From G963665495 sp963667575 (GTDB lineage Bacteria; Desulfobacterota; Desulfovibrionia; Desulfovibrionales; Desulfovibrionaceae), in assembly GCA_963667575.2 (NCBI GenBank), contig CAXXHY010000045.1:1-64000 (forward strand): a DNA stretch of 64,000 nucleotides, given 5' to 3'. The notes beneath the pieces are model-generated. The model had not been told where the DNA came from. It saw only the letters and a list, made by a program, of their open reading frames with translations, and did not search any database. Of the stretch, positions 43,024 to 51,901 are shown piece after piece (the stretch's first letter is position 1; the number at the start of each line of letters is the position of its first letter). The position numbers were made by a program, and so were the translations under genes.

Positions 43024-44328
43024 ATGGAATATTTTGATAAAGTGGAATTTGCTTCTCGCGACGAAATTGCCGCGCTGCAACTTGTCCGGTTGCGTAATAC
43101 GCTCGAACGCGCTGCCCAATCTCCGTTTTATTCCAAACAGTTCAAAGAGGCCGGAGTGTCCGCGGACAGCATCAAAAGCCTCGACGACCTGCGGCGGTTG
43201 CCCTTTACCACCAAGGACGACCTGCGTTCCGCTTATCCCTGCGGCATGCTCGCCGTGTCCCAGGACAAGATGGTCCGTCTGCACGCTTCCAGCGGCACCA
43301 CGGGCGCGCCCACGGTTGTCATGCATACGCAGAACGATCTGAATTCCTGGGCCGATCTGATGGCCCGCTGCATGCACATGGTGGGACTGCGTCCCTCGGA
43401 TGTCTTTCAGAACACTTCCGGCTACGGCCTGTTCACAGGCGGCCTGGGCATCCACTACGGAGCCGAACGGCTGGGCTGTCTGACCATCCCCGCAGCCGCA
43501 GGCAACAGCCAGCGCCAGCTCAAGCTGATTCAGGATTTTCAGGTCACGGGTCTGCACATCATTCCCTCCTATGCGCTGTATTTTTCCGATTTCTGCCAGA
43601 AGCAGGGCATCAACACCGCGGACCTCAGCCCGCGCATCGCCCTGATAGGCGCCGAACCGCACACTGAGGAAAGCCGCAAGCGCATCGAGGAACTGCTCGG
43701 CCTCAAGGCCTACAATTCCTATGGACTTTCCGAGATGAACGGACCGGGCGTGGCTTTCGAATGCCCCGAACAGAACGGCCTGCACCTCTGGGAGGACTCC
43801 TACATTCTGGAGATTCTCGACCCCAATACGCTCGAACCCGTGGCCGAAGGCGAGATCGGCGAACTCGTGCTGACCACCCTCTGCCGCGAAGGCATGCCCA
43901 TCGTACGCTACCGTACGCGCGACCTTTCCCGGATGATTCCGGGCGATTGCCCCTGCGGCCGTCAGCATCAACGCATCGACCGCATCCTGGGACGCGTGGA
44001 TGATATGATCATCATCAAGGGCGTGAATATCTACCCCATGCAGATCGAACGGATTCTGCTGTCCATCCCGGAAGTGGGACAGAATTACCTCATTGTGCTG
44101 GAACGTGATAATTACATCGACCAGATCAAGGTCCAGGTGGAAATCAAGGAAGATTATTTTGTGGAAGACATGCGCGTTCTGCAGGCCATTCAGAAGAAAA
44201 TCACCACCAAGCTGCGTGATGAAATTCTGGTGACCCCCAGGGTGGAACTGGTGGAGCAGAATTCTCTGCCCAAGAGCCAGGGCAAGGCCGAGCGGGTCCA
44301 GGATCTGCGCGGTTCGCGCGAACTGTAA
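43024..44328 (+). CDS. paaK: Phenylacetate-CoA ligase family enzyme
   Basis: This 434-residue AMP-forming acyl-CoA ligase of the PaaK family activates phenylacetate or a related aryl acid to its CoA thioester. Visible are the ATP motif VRLHASSGTTGAPTVV, the central YNSYGLSEMNGPGVAFEC, the A5-like GELVLTTLCREGMPIVRYRTRD and the C-terminal RVDDMIIIKGVNIYPMQIE. Many sulfate reducers carry two to several paralogues, some for aromatic degradation and some for indolepyruvate pathways. GGAGG precedes the ATG. DUF456 and trmJ follow closely in the same direction. Confidence 0.9.
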   Translation: MEYFDKVEFASRDEIAALQLVRLRNTLERAAQSPFYSKQFKEAGVSADSIKSLDDLRRLPFTTKDDLRSAYPCGMLAVSQDKMVRLHASSGTTGAPTVVMHTQNDLNSWADLMARCMHMVGLRPSDVFQNTSGYGLFTGGLGIHYGAERLGCLTIPAAAGNSQRQLKLIQDFQVTGLHIIPSYALYFSDFCQKQGINTADLSPRIALIGAEPHTEESRKRIEELLGLKAYNSYGLSEMNGPGVAFECPEQNGLHLWEDSYILEILDPNTLEPVAEGEIGELVLTTLCREGMPIVRYRTRDLSRMIPGDCPCGRQHQRIDRILGRVDDMIIIKGVNIYPMQIERILLSIPEVGQNYLIVLERDNYIDQIKVQVEIKEDYFVEDMRVLQAIQKKITTKLRDEILVTPRVELVEQNSLPKSQGKAERVQDLRGSREL

Positions 44329-44345
44329 AAAATCGGGGAGACATC

Positions 44346-44849
44346 ATGGCCACCATCGGCATCACGCTGTTTCTGATCCTCTTGGGATTGATGCTCCTGT
44401 TGCATATCTTCAGCCTTCCGGCCAATTGGGGCGTATTGCTCCTGGCCGGAGGCTATTTCTGGCTGGTGCCCGCTTCGGGCCTCAGCTGGGGCGTCTTGGG
44501 CCTGTTGCTGGGTTTGGCCCTTGCCGGCGAATTGCTGGAATTCGTGGTTCAGATTTTCGGAGCCAAGAAATTCGGCAGCAGCGGCAAAGGCAATTTCGGC
44601 GGCATTGTGGGAGCCATTGCCGGTGCCATCCTGGGCGCTCCCTTTTTTTTAGGCATAGGTGCGCTGTTTGGCGCTCTTGCCGGTGCTTATGGCGGCTGTC
44701 TGATTCTGGAAATCGGACAGGGCCGGGATTTTCAGGACGCCAGCCGGGCGGCCTGGGGTGCCTTTTGGGGCAAATTCATCGGCATGATCCTCAAATTCAG
44801 CATAGGCGCGGCCATGGTGGCGGTAATCGCCCGTAATATCTGGATGTAA
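44346..44849 (+). CDS. DUF456 family membrane protein
   Basis: This 167-residue protein has about five hydrophobic segments, with Gly/Ala-rich helices (GNFGGIVGAIAGAILGAPFFLGIGALFGALAGAYGGC) typical of DUF456. No function is known for the family. It starts 17 bases after paaK and ends six bases before trmJ, so one transcript is likely. A GGGGAGACATC site precedes the ATG. Confidence 0.85.
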   Translation: MATIGITLFLILLGLMLLLHIFSLPANWGVLLLAGGYFWLVPASGLSWGVLGLLLGLALAGELLEFVVQIFGAKKFGSSGKGNFGGIVGAIAGAILGAPFFLGIGALFGALAGAYGGCLILEIGQGRDFQDASRAAWGAFWGKFIGMILKFSIGAAMVAVIARNIWM

Positions 44850-44855
44850 CTTTCT

Positions 44856-45638
44856 ATGGCAGAAAAACTCGCTAATATCACTGTAATACTGGTTCGTACG
44901 AAATTTCCCGAAAATATCGGCTCCACAGCCCGGGCCATGGCCAACATGGGCTGCTCCAGGCTGGTGCTGGTGGCGCCGCAGCGCTGGAACATGGAAGCGG
45001 CTTTGCCGCTGGCCACCCCCAAGGGCGCGCCCATACTGCGCCAGATGCGCATCGAGCCCGACCTGCCTTCGGCTCTGGCCGGCCTGGATACCGTGTTCGC
45101 CACCACGGCCCGTACCGGGGGCTGGCGCAAAGGTGTGCTTACCGCGGCCAAAGGCGCGGTGGACATCGGCGAACTCATCGGCAACGGCGAAGAAGTGGGC
45201 ATTGTGTTCGGCCCGGAAGACCGCGGTCTCACCAACGAGGACATCAGCATCAGCGGGCGGTTGCTGTGCATTCCCACTGCCGACGACGCCTCTTCGCTGA
45301 ACCTGTCCCAGGCAGTGCTGGTGGTCTTGTACGAGTGCCTGAAGCACGCGCCGGGCAAACATTTTCGCCCCGGCGGCCCAACGGAATCGCGTCCCGCCAA
45401 CCATGCCGAGCAGGAGGCCCTGGTGGAAAATCTGCAGGAAACCCTGCTGGCCATTGATTTCCTCAAGGGCGACAATCCGGACTACTGGATGATGCCGGTA
45501 CGCAGGTTCATGCAGCGGGTGGGACTCCGGCGCAACGAATTCAACCTGCTTATGGGGATTTGCCGCCAGGTACGCTGGATGGCCCAGCAGATTCCGTCCC
45601 TCAAACACAACGGATCCTCGCTTCCACCTGAAAAATAG
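44856..45638 (+). CDS. trmJ: TrmJ-like tRNA/rRNA 2'-O-methyltransferase, SPOUT family
   Basis: This 260-residue SPOUT methyltransferase has the three SpoU motifs: NIGSTARAMANMGCSRLVLV (motif 1, with the catalytic Arg region), VGIVFGPEDRGLTNEDI (motif 2) and IPTADDASSLNLSQAVLVVLYE (motif 3). TrmJ methylates the 2'-OH of tRNA position 32. Family members also include TrmL and RlmB; the C-terminal tail (QEALVENLQETLLAIDFLKGDNPDYWMMPVRRFMQRVGLRRNEFNLL) fits TrmJ best. It follows DUF456 by six bases. The assignment to tRNA is by family. Confidence 0.9.
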   Translation: MAEKLANITVILVRTKFPENIGSTARAMANMGCSRLVLVAPQRWNMEAALPLATPKGAPILRQMRIEPDLPSALAGLDTVFATTARTGGWRKGVLTAAKGAVDIGELIGNGEEVGIVFGPEDRGLTNEDISISGRLLCIPTADDASSLNLSQAVLVVLYECLKHAPGKHFRPGGPTESRPANHAEQEALVENLQETLLAIDFLKGDNPDYWMMPVRRFMQRVGLRRNEFNLLMGICRQVRWMAQQIPSLKHNGSSLPPEK

Positions 45639-45753
45639 TTCCGCTGACCCTTTTTCCTTACGGCCTGTTGCAAGTACTGGCAGTTTTGCTATTGTTGATT
45701 CAGTCTGACGGACCTGATTCTGCATAGCCTTTGCCTTGTAACACGGAGAAAGC

Positions 45754-47088
45754 GTGAGAAAGATCCCGTTCTGCCTGTTGATGTGCCTGGTTGTTCTGGT
45801 CAGCCTGGCCTTGTTGAGCTGCCTGACCGGATGCGGCAAAAAGGAAGATCCGCCCCAGGTGCTGTTTCTGCGTGATTTTCTGGCCAAATATTACATGAAC
45901 CTGGATCCGGCGGCTCTCAAAGAGGTTACCCGGGGCACCTATGCTGTGGCCAATCTGGTGCTTTCCGGACTGCAGAACGACAGATACTACCCCAAGCTGG
46001 CCCTGAATTTCGACACCACAAAGCTGACTTACACGGTGCTGGAAGGCGACAAAAAGACGGACACCAAATCGAAGATTCAGGTGGCCGGTCCGCTGCTTGT
46101 GAAAACCGTGGATGATCCGGCCGGACGTTCCATGGATGTGGATTTCCCCGTTCAGGTCTATCTCAACAATGATCATTGGGAAGCTGATTTCACCCATGAT
46201 TTTTTTCAGTATTCCACCATCCAGGCCGGAGAGGAACTGGGCATTGTGGCCGGTCCCAAGGGAAGCCTGGAATACATGATGGGACTGGACCTGCGTATGC
46301 TGGGAAAGCGAACGGGCTTGAACATCTACGTGTATGAAGGCAATAACGCGGAAGATCGGATCATGGCCATCAAGGAGGCCGATCATATTCAGGTGGGGTT
46401 CATACAGCAGGATGCGCTGCTGTTCGTGCAAAGCGGATTGAGCAAGCTGCCCTTGATCAGGACCGCGGCCAAGGAACTGCGCGCATTGTGTCCGCTCTAT
46501 ACGGAAACCGTCCAGATCATAGGACAACGCCGTATCAAGACTCTGGACCAGTTTTCCGGTCGCATCGTGGCCATCGGCACCCCCGAAAGCGCCAGTTATA
46601 TAACCGGCAACCTGGTCTTTTACCTGGGCGGCGTGCCCACCCATTCGCTGCTGGCCGCTGGAGGAGAGCAGGCGCTCAGCGCGTTGCAGAATCAGAAAGT
46701 GGACGGCATGCTGCAGACGGGCTCTGTGCCCTGGCCCTTGTATCAGGAAATCGACCCGGAACTGCGTATGGGGCTGGTTTCCGTCAATTCTCCGGCCTTG
46801 CAGGAGCTGTACTCGATCCGGGACATCCCTGCAGGAAGCTACCCCTGGCAGAAAAACGACGTGATCAGCGTGGGCGTGACCATGGTTCTGGCCACCAGGA
46901 ACTATACGGGCGCCATGTGCAAGGTTCTCGGCTATTTTTCCGACATGATCCGGGACAACATCGCCTGGCTGGCCGCCAACGGCGAAAGCGCCTGGAAGGA
47001 TGTACGGCTCAACGCCCCTCTGGTGGGCTGGCGGATCTATGATTGCGTCGACAAAGTCAGGCGCAAGGAACAGGGGCGCTATCAGTAG
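45754..47088 (+). CDS. TAXI-type TRAP transporter solute-binding lipoprotein
   Basis: This 444-residue protein starts at GTG 45754 (CGGAGAAAGC before it). Residues 1-28 form a lipoprotein signal peptide (CLLMCLVVLVSLALLSCLTGC, lipobox LTGC). The middle and C-terminal parts have TAXI features: LKEVTRGTYAVANLVLSGL, LNIYVYEGNNAEDRIMAIKEADHIQVGFIQQDALLF, and FSGRIVAIGTPESASYITGNLVFYLGG. TAXI proteins deliver organic acids to TRAP permeases, but no permease gene is next to it, and the N-terminal 160 residues are longer than in usual TAXI proteins. It may instead be a sensor. Confidence 0.75.
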   Translation: MRKIPFCLLMCLVVLVSLALLSCLTGCGKKEDPPQVLFLRDFLAKYYMNLDPAALKEVTRGTYAVANLVLSGLQNDRYYPKLALNFDTTKLTYTVLEGDKKTDTKSKIQVAGPLLVKTVDDPAGRSMDVDFPVQVYLNNDHWEADFTHDFFQYSTIQAGEELGIVAGPKGSLEYMMGLDLRMLGKRTGLNIYVYEGNNAEDRIMAIKEADHIQVGFIQQDALLFVQSGLSKLPLIRTAAKELRALCPLYTETVQIIGQRRIKTLDQFSGRIVAIGTPESASYITGNLVFYLGGVPTHSLLAAGGEQALSALQNQKVDGMLQTGSVPWPLYQEIDPELRMGLVSVNSPALQELYSIRDIPAGSYPWQKNDVISVGVTMVLATRNYTGAMCKVLGYFSDMIRDNIAWLAANGESAWKDVRLNAPLVGWRIYDCVDKVRRKEQGRYQ

Positions 47089-47160
47089 AGGCTTTTGTTC
47101 CGACGACCGGTCCGGCTCCATACCGGTACGGAGCAGGGCAGTCTGCCGTAGAGGTGGCGA

Positions 47161-48057
47161 TCATTCCAGCATGGCGCGGATCCGGCAGACGCCGCAGATT
47201 TCCGTTGAAGTAGGGTATCCGCAGACCTGGCAGGGGCCGACCTGGACCTCGCTCTGTTCTTCCGCAGCCGCAAAGTAGTTCCGTCCTTCATTGAGAAACT
47301 TCTCGTAAAACTGCAGCTTCTGCCCGGGCATGGCTTCTTCGAGCCCGGCAAAGAGCTCCTTGTGCGTGGTAAAGCTGGCGCCCACGCTGTAGGGGCAGCC
47401 TTCCTTGTGCATGTCCACACCCTGGAGAAAGGCATAGTTGGCGGTTTCGAATTCGCTGAGCCGGTACAGGGGTTTTACCTTGCGGACAAAGCCGTTTTCC
47501 GCCGGCAGGCAGGGGCCCTGGTCAGAAAGGTAGGCAGCGTCCCAGCGCAGGGTATTGGCGAACAGGCGCGCCACTTCGTCATCCAGATTGTGCCCTGTGG
47601 CCAAGGCGTCGAATCCGCCGCGGATGGCTTCCCGGTTGAAAACGTGGCGTTTGATCTTGCCGCAGACCGAACAGATCGGGCGTTTTACCCGAGCCTTGAT
47701 TTCAGGGATGGCCAGGCCTTCGGAAGTCAGTTCGACTATCTGCAGCGGCAATTCATGGGCGGCGCAAAAGGCTTCGACCTTGGCTCTGGCCTTGCGGGAG
47801 GATTCCTCGATGCCCAGGTCGATATGCAGGCCCGTGACATTGTACCCCTGCAACTTGAGTTCGAGCATCAGCGACAGGGAGTCCTTGCCGCCTGAAAGAG
47901 CCACAAGAATACGCTCCTGCTGGCTGAACAACTGGCGGGATTTGATGGCTTTTTCCACCTGCCTGGAAAAAAAGAGCAGAAAGCATTCTTTGCAAAATCC
48001 CGTGTGGTGGCTGGGCAGGGCCACAACTGCGGGGCTTTTGCAGCGCCGGCATTTCAT
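47161..48057 (-). CDS. TtuA/NcsA-type tRNA 2-thiolation enzyme
   Basis: This 298-residue ATP-pyrophosphatase of the TtcA/TtuA family thiolates tRNA. It has an N-terminal zinc ribbon (CRRCKSPAVV, CKEC) and PP-loop SGGKDSLSLMLEL near residues 54-66. Catalytic cysteines lie in RVKRPICSVCGKIKRH, with ATGHNLDDEVARLF after them, and a C-terminal zinc ribbon (CQVCGYPTSTEICGVC) follows. Two zinc ribbons and the PICSVCG motif mark TtuA/NcsA, which takes sulfur from a ThiS-like carrier. A candidate carrier gene lies next to it upstream. AAGGAAT precedes the ATG. Confidence 0.88.
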   Translation of the reverse strand: MKCRRCKSPAVVALPSHHTGFCKECFLLFFSRQVEKAIKSRQLFSQQERILVALSGGKDSLSLMLELKLQGYNVTGLHIDLGIEESSRKARAKVEAFCAAHELPLQIVELTSEGLAIPEIKARVKRPICSVCGKIKRHVFNREAIRGGFDALATGHNLDDEVARLFANTLRWDAAYLSDQGPCLPAENGFVRKVKPLYRLSEFETANYAFLQGVDMHKEGCPYSVGASFTTHKELFAGLEEAMPGQKLQFYEKFLNEGRNYFAAAEEQSEVQVGPCQVCGYPTSTEICGVCRIRAMLE

Positions 48058-48164
48058 GGTGACGATTCCTTGGAGTTAATGCTGGTTACGACTGAGTGAT
48101 CCGCAGGCTCGCTGTCCGAACGGATTGTGTGTCTGTTGTTGGCGGACAAAGGCAGGGCATGGCC

Positions 48165-48362
48165 TCATCCGCGCGAACCCACCATCCAGACGGTGATTTC
48201 GTCTCCGGAATACAAGCGCAGATCGGGCGTGAGCAGTCCGCCGTCCCGGATGACCAGGGCGGCAGTGGGCCTGAGCTTGAGCTTGTTGAGAAGCTGGAGC
48301 ACGGTGTTGATGCTGGGGTAGGTGAGTTCCGTTCCTTCTGGTTCCAAACGTACGGTGATCAT
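48165..48362 (-). CDS. ThiS/MoaD-like sulfur carrier, no Gly-Gly tail
   Basis: This 65-residue protein has the beta-grasp layout (MITVRLEPEGTELTYPSINT start, LQLLNKLKLRPTAALVIRDGGLL middle, LRLYSGDEITVWMVGSRG end). The position between hpt and the TtuA-like gene, in one minus-strand run, suggests it is the sulfur donor for TtuA. ThiS, MoaD and TtuB end in Gly-Gly, which is needed for thiocarboxylate formation; here the end is SRG. A shifted frame does not give Gly-Gly, so the tail is probably real. It may still use a single terminal Gly or be a non-catalytic variant. Confidence 0.75.
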   Translation of the reverse strand: MITVRLEPEGTELTYPSINTVLQLLNKLKLRPTAALVIRDGGLLTPDLRLYSGDEITVWMVGSRG

Positions 48363-48386
48363 GCAAATTCGCGGGCCAGGTTGTGA

Positions 48387-48737
48387 TTACGGCAGTTGGG
48401 GAATGGCAATTATCAAGGCGCTGATTTCCTTGCGCACATCTTCAAAATATTTCCTCATGCCGGGCAGGTCCTGCGAGCGGGCGGCCTTTTCCAGCTCAAA
48501 ACAGAGATCCCTGCTCAAAAGGGCGCCTATGGCGGCAGAAGAACCTTTTAAAGCATGGGCCCGCTTCATGGCAAGCTGATAATCCTCCTTGCCCAGGGCC
48601 TGTTCGATATCCGCTACCTTGAGCGGCGCTTCTTCTATGAAAACCTGAAAAAGTTCGCTCAGCAATTCCCTGTCTCCGCCAAGGCGCTCCATGGTATCTT
48701 CCATGTCAACAAAAGCATCTCCCGGTGTCATGTCCAT
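48387..48737 (-). CDS. Hpt domain phosphotransfer protein
   Basis: This 116-residue protein is a stand-alone histidine phosphotransfer domain: a four-helix bundle with the phospho-His motif KRAHALKGSSAAIGA near residues 51-65. Hpt proteins carry phosphate between hybrid kinases and response regulators. The ATG at 48737 follows AGGAGCC. A promoter lies upstream at 48808-48835. The thiolation genes follow within 25 bases, but a functional link is not obvious. The GGDEF-EAL gene lies just before it. Confidence 0.9.
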   Translation of the reverse strand: MDMTPGDAFVDMEDTMERLGGDRELLSELFQVFIEEAPLKVADIEQALGKEDYQLAMKRAHALKGSSAAIGALLSRDLCFELEKAARSQDLPGMRKYFEDVRKEISALIIAIPQLP

Positions 48738-48807
48738 GATCGGCTCCTGGTAGGTGTGACGGTCGCATATCGATGAAGCAGAAAACAATCTGCGGCATGG
48801 TATGGAG

Positions 48808-48835
48808 TATATACGCATTCGGGCAGTGTATTCAA
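48808..48835 (-). promoter_or_regulatory. Promoter for hpt-carrier-ttuA
   Basis: On the minus strand TTGAAT, a 16-base spacer and TATATA make a near-consensus sigma-70 promoter about 70 bases before the hpt ATG, so this run can be transcribed apart from the GGDEF-EAL gene. Confidence 0.6.
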
Positions 48836-48950
48836 GTGAAATTACATACCATATGCATAGGAAGAAACTGCAGGGCTGGGCGGAAGCTTTCCTGTTCCAA
48901 GCAGGCGAACACGGTACGGATCATCTGCTGCCCGGTTTCTACGCCGAGGT

Positions 48951-51563
48951 TTATCTGGCAGGCTCGCGGGAGAGAATGAATGCCTCGGCCTCGTCCCGTG
49001 GCATGGGGCGTGCGTAATAATAGCCCTGCCCGAGATCGCAGCCCAGCGTACGCAGTAATTTTTCCTGGCTTTCCTTTTCGATGCCTTCGGCAACGACGTC
49101 CAGCCCAAGGTTGTGGGCCAGGTTTACTATTGCCTTGATTATCTCGATGTTTTCCGGCGAGGTGTCCAGCATGCGTACGAAGCTGAGATCGATCTTGAGA
49201 TTGTCCAGGGGAAAACGCTGCAGGTAGCTCAAGGAGGAGTACCCGGTGCCGAAATCGTCGATGCTCAGGTTCACCCCCAGCTGCTTCAAACGAGTGAGGA
49301 TCTGGGATGCTTGGTCCGCGTTCTGCATGACCGTGGTTTCCGTCAGTTCCAGCTTCAGACTGCGAACAGGGGTTTGCGTACGTTCGAAGGTATTCTGCAG
49401 CAGGCTGAACAGGTCGGATTCCGCGAACTGCCGCGCGGAAATGTTCACGGCAAGGTTCGGACAGCGTAGGGGAAAATTTTTTTCCCAGGTCGCGAGTATG
49501 CTGCAGGCTTCATTGAGCACCCATGCTCCCAGTTCGACAATGAAACCGTTTTCCTCGGCCATGGGGATGAATTCTCCCGGAGGAATAACGCCTCGTTCCG
49601 GATGTTTCCATCGCAGCAGGGCCTCGAAACCGGAGAGCTTGCCATCGCGCAGGCGAACAATGGGCTGGAATACGAGATAGTATTCGTTGTTTTCCAGGGC
49701 TCTGCGCATGTCGTATTCGAGGGTCATGATCTTCTGGACCCGTTCCGCCATGCCGGGATTGTAGATCTTGTATCTGCTGCTTCCGGCTTCCTTGGCCCGG
49801 TACATGGCGATATTGGAGTTGCGCAGCAGTTCTGCAGGTTCCACGTCCGAGGAAGGGCGGACAACAATTCCCAGGCTTCCTGAAATGCGGATTTCGTGAC
49901 CGTCTATGAACAGGGGCTCTTCCAGGCTGTCCAGAACCCGGTTGACCACGATGATGGATTCGCGGGGAAAGTTCAGTTCTTCCAGCAGCAGAACGAATTC
50001 ATCGCCCCCGAAGCGGGCCACGGTGTCCAGCGTCCGCGTTGCCCGTACCAGCCGGCGGCTGATTTCCACCAGCACCTTGTCGCCAAGGGTATGGCCGTAA
50101 TTTTCGTTGATCATCTTGAAGCGGTCCAGGCCGAGAAAAACCACCGCGAAATGGTAGTTGTTCCGCCTGCGCGCGCGTTCCTGCCCCATTTTGATGCGCT
50201 CCAGACACATGGTCCGGTTACCCAGTCCGGTAAGCGAATCGTGCAGGGAAAGCTCCCGCAACTGTTGTTCCATGATCACCCGGTTGGTGATGTCGCGCAT
50301 GGAACAACGCACGCCCAAAGATGCCCCCTCGCTGCTGACAACCTGCGAAGCGGTCTGGGAAATCCAACGGATCTGGCCGTCTGCGCTGTAAATACGAAAG
50401 TCGAATTCAGAGCCTCTGCCCTCGGTGTCCACCTCGTGCTTGTGCTGTTCCCAGAGCGACAGATCATCCGGGTGGATGATACGCCCCAGGAAGTCGTTGT
50501 CCTCCAGAAAACGCTGAGGCGGGTAGCCGGTGATGCGTTCGCAGGACGGGCTGGTATAGAGGACCTTGCCTTCTGGGCTGATCCAGCTTTCCCAGTCATA
50601 GGTGTATTCCGCCACAGTGCGGTAACGTTCTTGTGAGAGTTTGAGTTCCGCTTCGATGCGTTTGGGGTAGGTGATGTCCCGCAGGGTGAGCAGATAGGCT
50701 GGTGCGCCCTCCCATTGAATGGCGGAATGGCGCAACTGGGCGGGAACGGGCAGTCCTTGCGCTCCGATGACCATGATCTCATTGCTGGCGTCGGAAGTGG
50801 TGGGAATGCCGAACAACTGCTTGCGCATGGTCTCTATGCCCGACCCGAACAGCGCTCTGGCTGCTTCATTGAAAAAAAGCAGCCGGCCTTGTTCGGATAC
50901 GATCAGTTCGGCATCGTTTTGTTTTTCTATGAGTGTCTTGAGCTGGAGTTTCTGTATCTCCAGGGCCTGTTTGGTACGTTTGACCGTGGTTATGTCACGC
51001 AACAGCAGGACATAGCCGGTTATTTTTCTTTTGCGGTCCACGTTGGGGACCAGTACGCAGGAAACTGCGCGGGTGAGCTTGCTTTTGCAAATAATGTCGA
51101 ATTCGTAACGCAGTCCAGATTTACCGAGAAGTTGCTCCGGAGATTGCGTATTGATTGTTTCCATCAATACGGAAAACAGGGGCAAAGAAGAAGGATGCAA
51201 AATTTTTGAAAACGGTTCTCCTGCAATTTCTGAGGCAGAATAGCCTGTCAATGCTTCTGTGCCCACTCCTGCATATTTGATATGCAGCTTGGGAGAGGTT
51301 TCAAGCAAAGCTTCTGTAGTATGTTTGGAAAGAGCTTGTAGACGATGCTCTTCAACTTGAGCTGTTTTTTTATTGTTATAACTATAAAATTTTAAAAATA
51401 TAGCCAGTAAAGCAACAGCAGACAGAATAGTAAAAAACCATAGTCCGGTACCATGATAATACGAACTGTTTTCTGCAGCTATTGAGTCGGTCGCTCCCCA
51501 GAACAGTGCAATTGCAGTAAGAGGTGCAACAGTGCTGAAGAAATACATAAACGGTCTTTGCAA
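48951..51563 (-). CDS. Membrane GGDEF-EAL protein with PAS domains
   Basis: This 870-residue protein has two N-terminal helices (VAPLTAIALFWGA, TGLWFFTILSAVALLAIFLKF), then three PAS-like sensor regions (about residues 85-420). The GGDEF domain has RFGGDEFVLLLEE intact and the EAL domain has GFEALLRWKHPE and DDFGTGYSSLSYLQRF intact, so both synthesis and breakdown of c-di-GMP are possible. The start is not secure: TTG at 51563 follows AGGAG by eight bases, while ATGs at 51548 and 51599 lack good sites. It precedes hpt on the same strand. Confidence 0.9.
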   Translation of the reverse strand: MQRPFMYFFSTVAPLTAIALFWGATDSIAAENSSYYHGTGLWFFTILSAVALLAIFLKFYSYNNKKTAQVEEHRLQALSKHTTEALLETSPKLHIKYAGVGTEALTGYSASEIAGEPFSKILHPSSLPLFSVLMETINTQSPEQLLGKSGLRYEFDIICKSKLTRAVSCVLVPNVDRKRKITGYVLLLRDITTVKRTKQALEIQKLQLKTLIEKQNDAELIVSEQGRLLFFNEAARALFGSGIETMRKQLFGIPTTSDASNEIMVIGAQGLPVPAQLRHSAIQWEGAPAYLLTLRDITYPKRIEAELKLSQERYRTVAEYTYDWESWISPEGKVLYTSPSCERITGYPPQRFLEDNDFLGRIIHPDDLSLWEQHKHEVDTEGRGSEFDFRIYSADGQIRWISQTASQVVSSEGASLGVRCSMRDITNRVIMEQQLRELSLHDSLTGLGNRTMCLERIKMGQERARRRNNYHFAVVFLGLDRFKMINENYGHTLGDKVLVEISRRLVRATRTLDTVARFGGDEFVLLLEELNFPRESIIVVNRVLDSLEEPLFIDGHEIRISGSLGIVVRPSSDVEPAELLRNSNIAMYRAKEAGSSRYKIYNPGMAERVQKIMTLEYDMRRALENNEYYLVFQPIVRLRDGKLSGFEALLRWKHPERGVIPPGEFIPMAEENGFIVELGAWVLNEACSILATWEKNFPLRCPNLAVNISARQFAESDLFSLLQNTFERTQTPVRSLKLELTETTVMQNADQASQILTRLKQLGVNLSIDDFGTGYSSLSYLQRFPLDNLKIDLSFVRMLDTSPENIEIIKAIVNLAHNLGLDVVAEGIEKESQEKLLRTLGCDLGQGYYYARPMPRDEAEAFILSREPAR

Positions 51564-51901
51564 CAGTCTTTCTCCTCGACTATCCCCCCTTGAAAACATT
51601 ACATGAATTTCAAACAGTGGCAAACCAGTTATCTATAGGAGATGTAAAATTTTTTTTAGTTCACAATAATTTATTCATTTTGAGCACTCCGAAAATTCCG
51701 GATGGCAGGATATGAGCCGGAAGGCGGCCTCTGCCAGGAAAGAGTATTGACTTGGTTTTTTATTTTTTTACGTGTTACCATTTGAAATAATGCGATAAAA
51801 TCATAGACTGAGCCCAATGTAAAGCCCCCCTGGGCATTGGCAGCCTAACCTGTTTCTGGTACAAGCCGACATCGCCTGATAATCATAAGGACCACCCTTT
51901 C
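51564..51901. other. Spacer between the GGDEF-EAL and PHP-UvrD genes
   Basis: A 338-base AT-rich space between divergent genes. TTGACT near 51749 and GATAAAAT near 51793 are possible promoter parts but are not well spaced. No gene is visible. Confidence 0.4.

Noticed and set aside
48150..48170. Frameshift that could restore a Gly-Gly tail to the sulfur carrier
   Set aside because: Neither neighbouring frame gives Gly-Gly before a stop, so the SRG end was kept as read.
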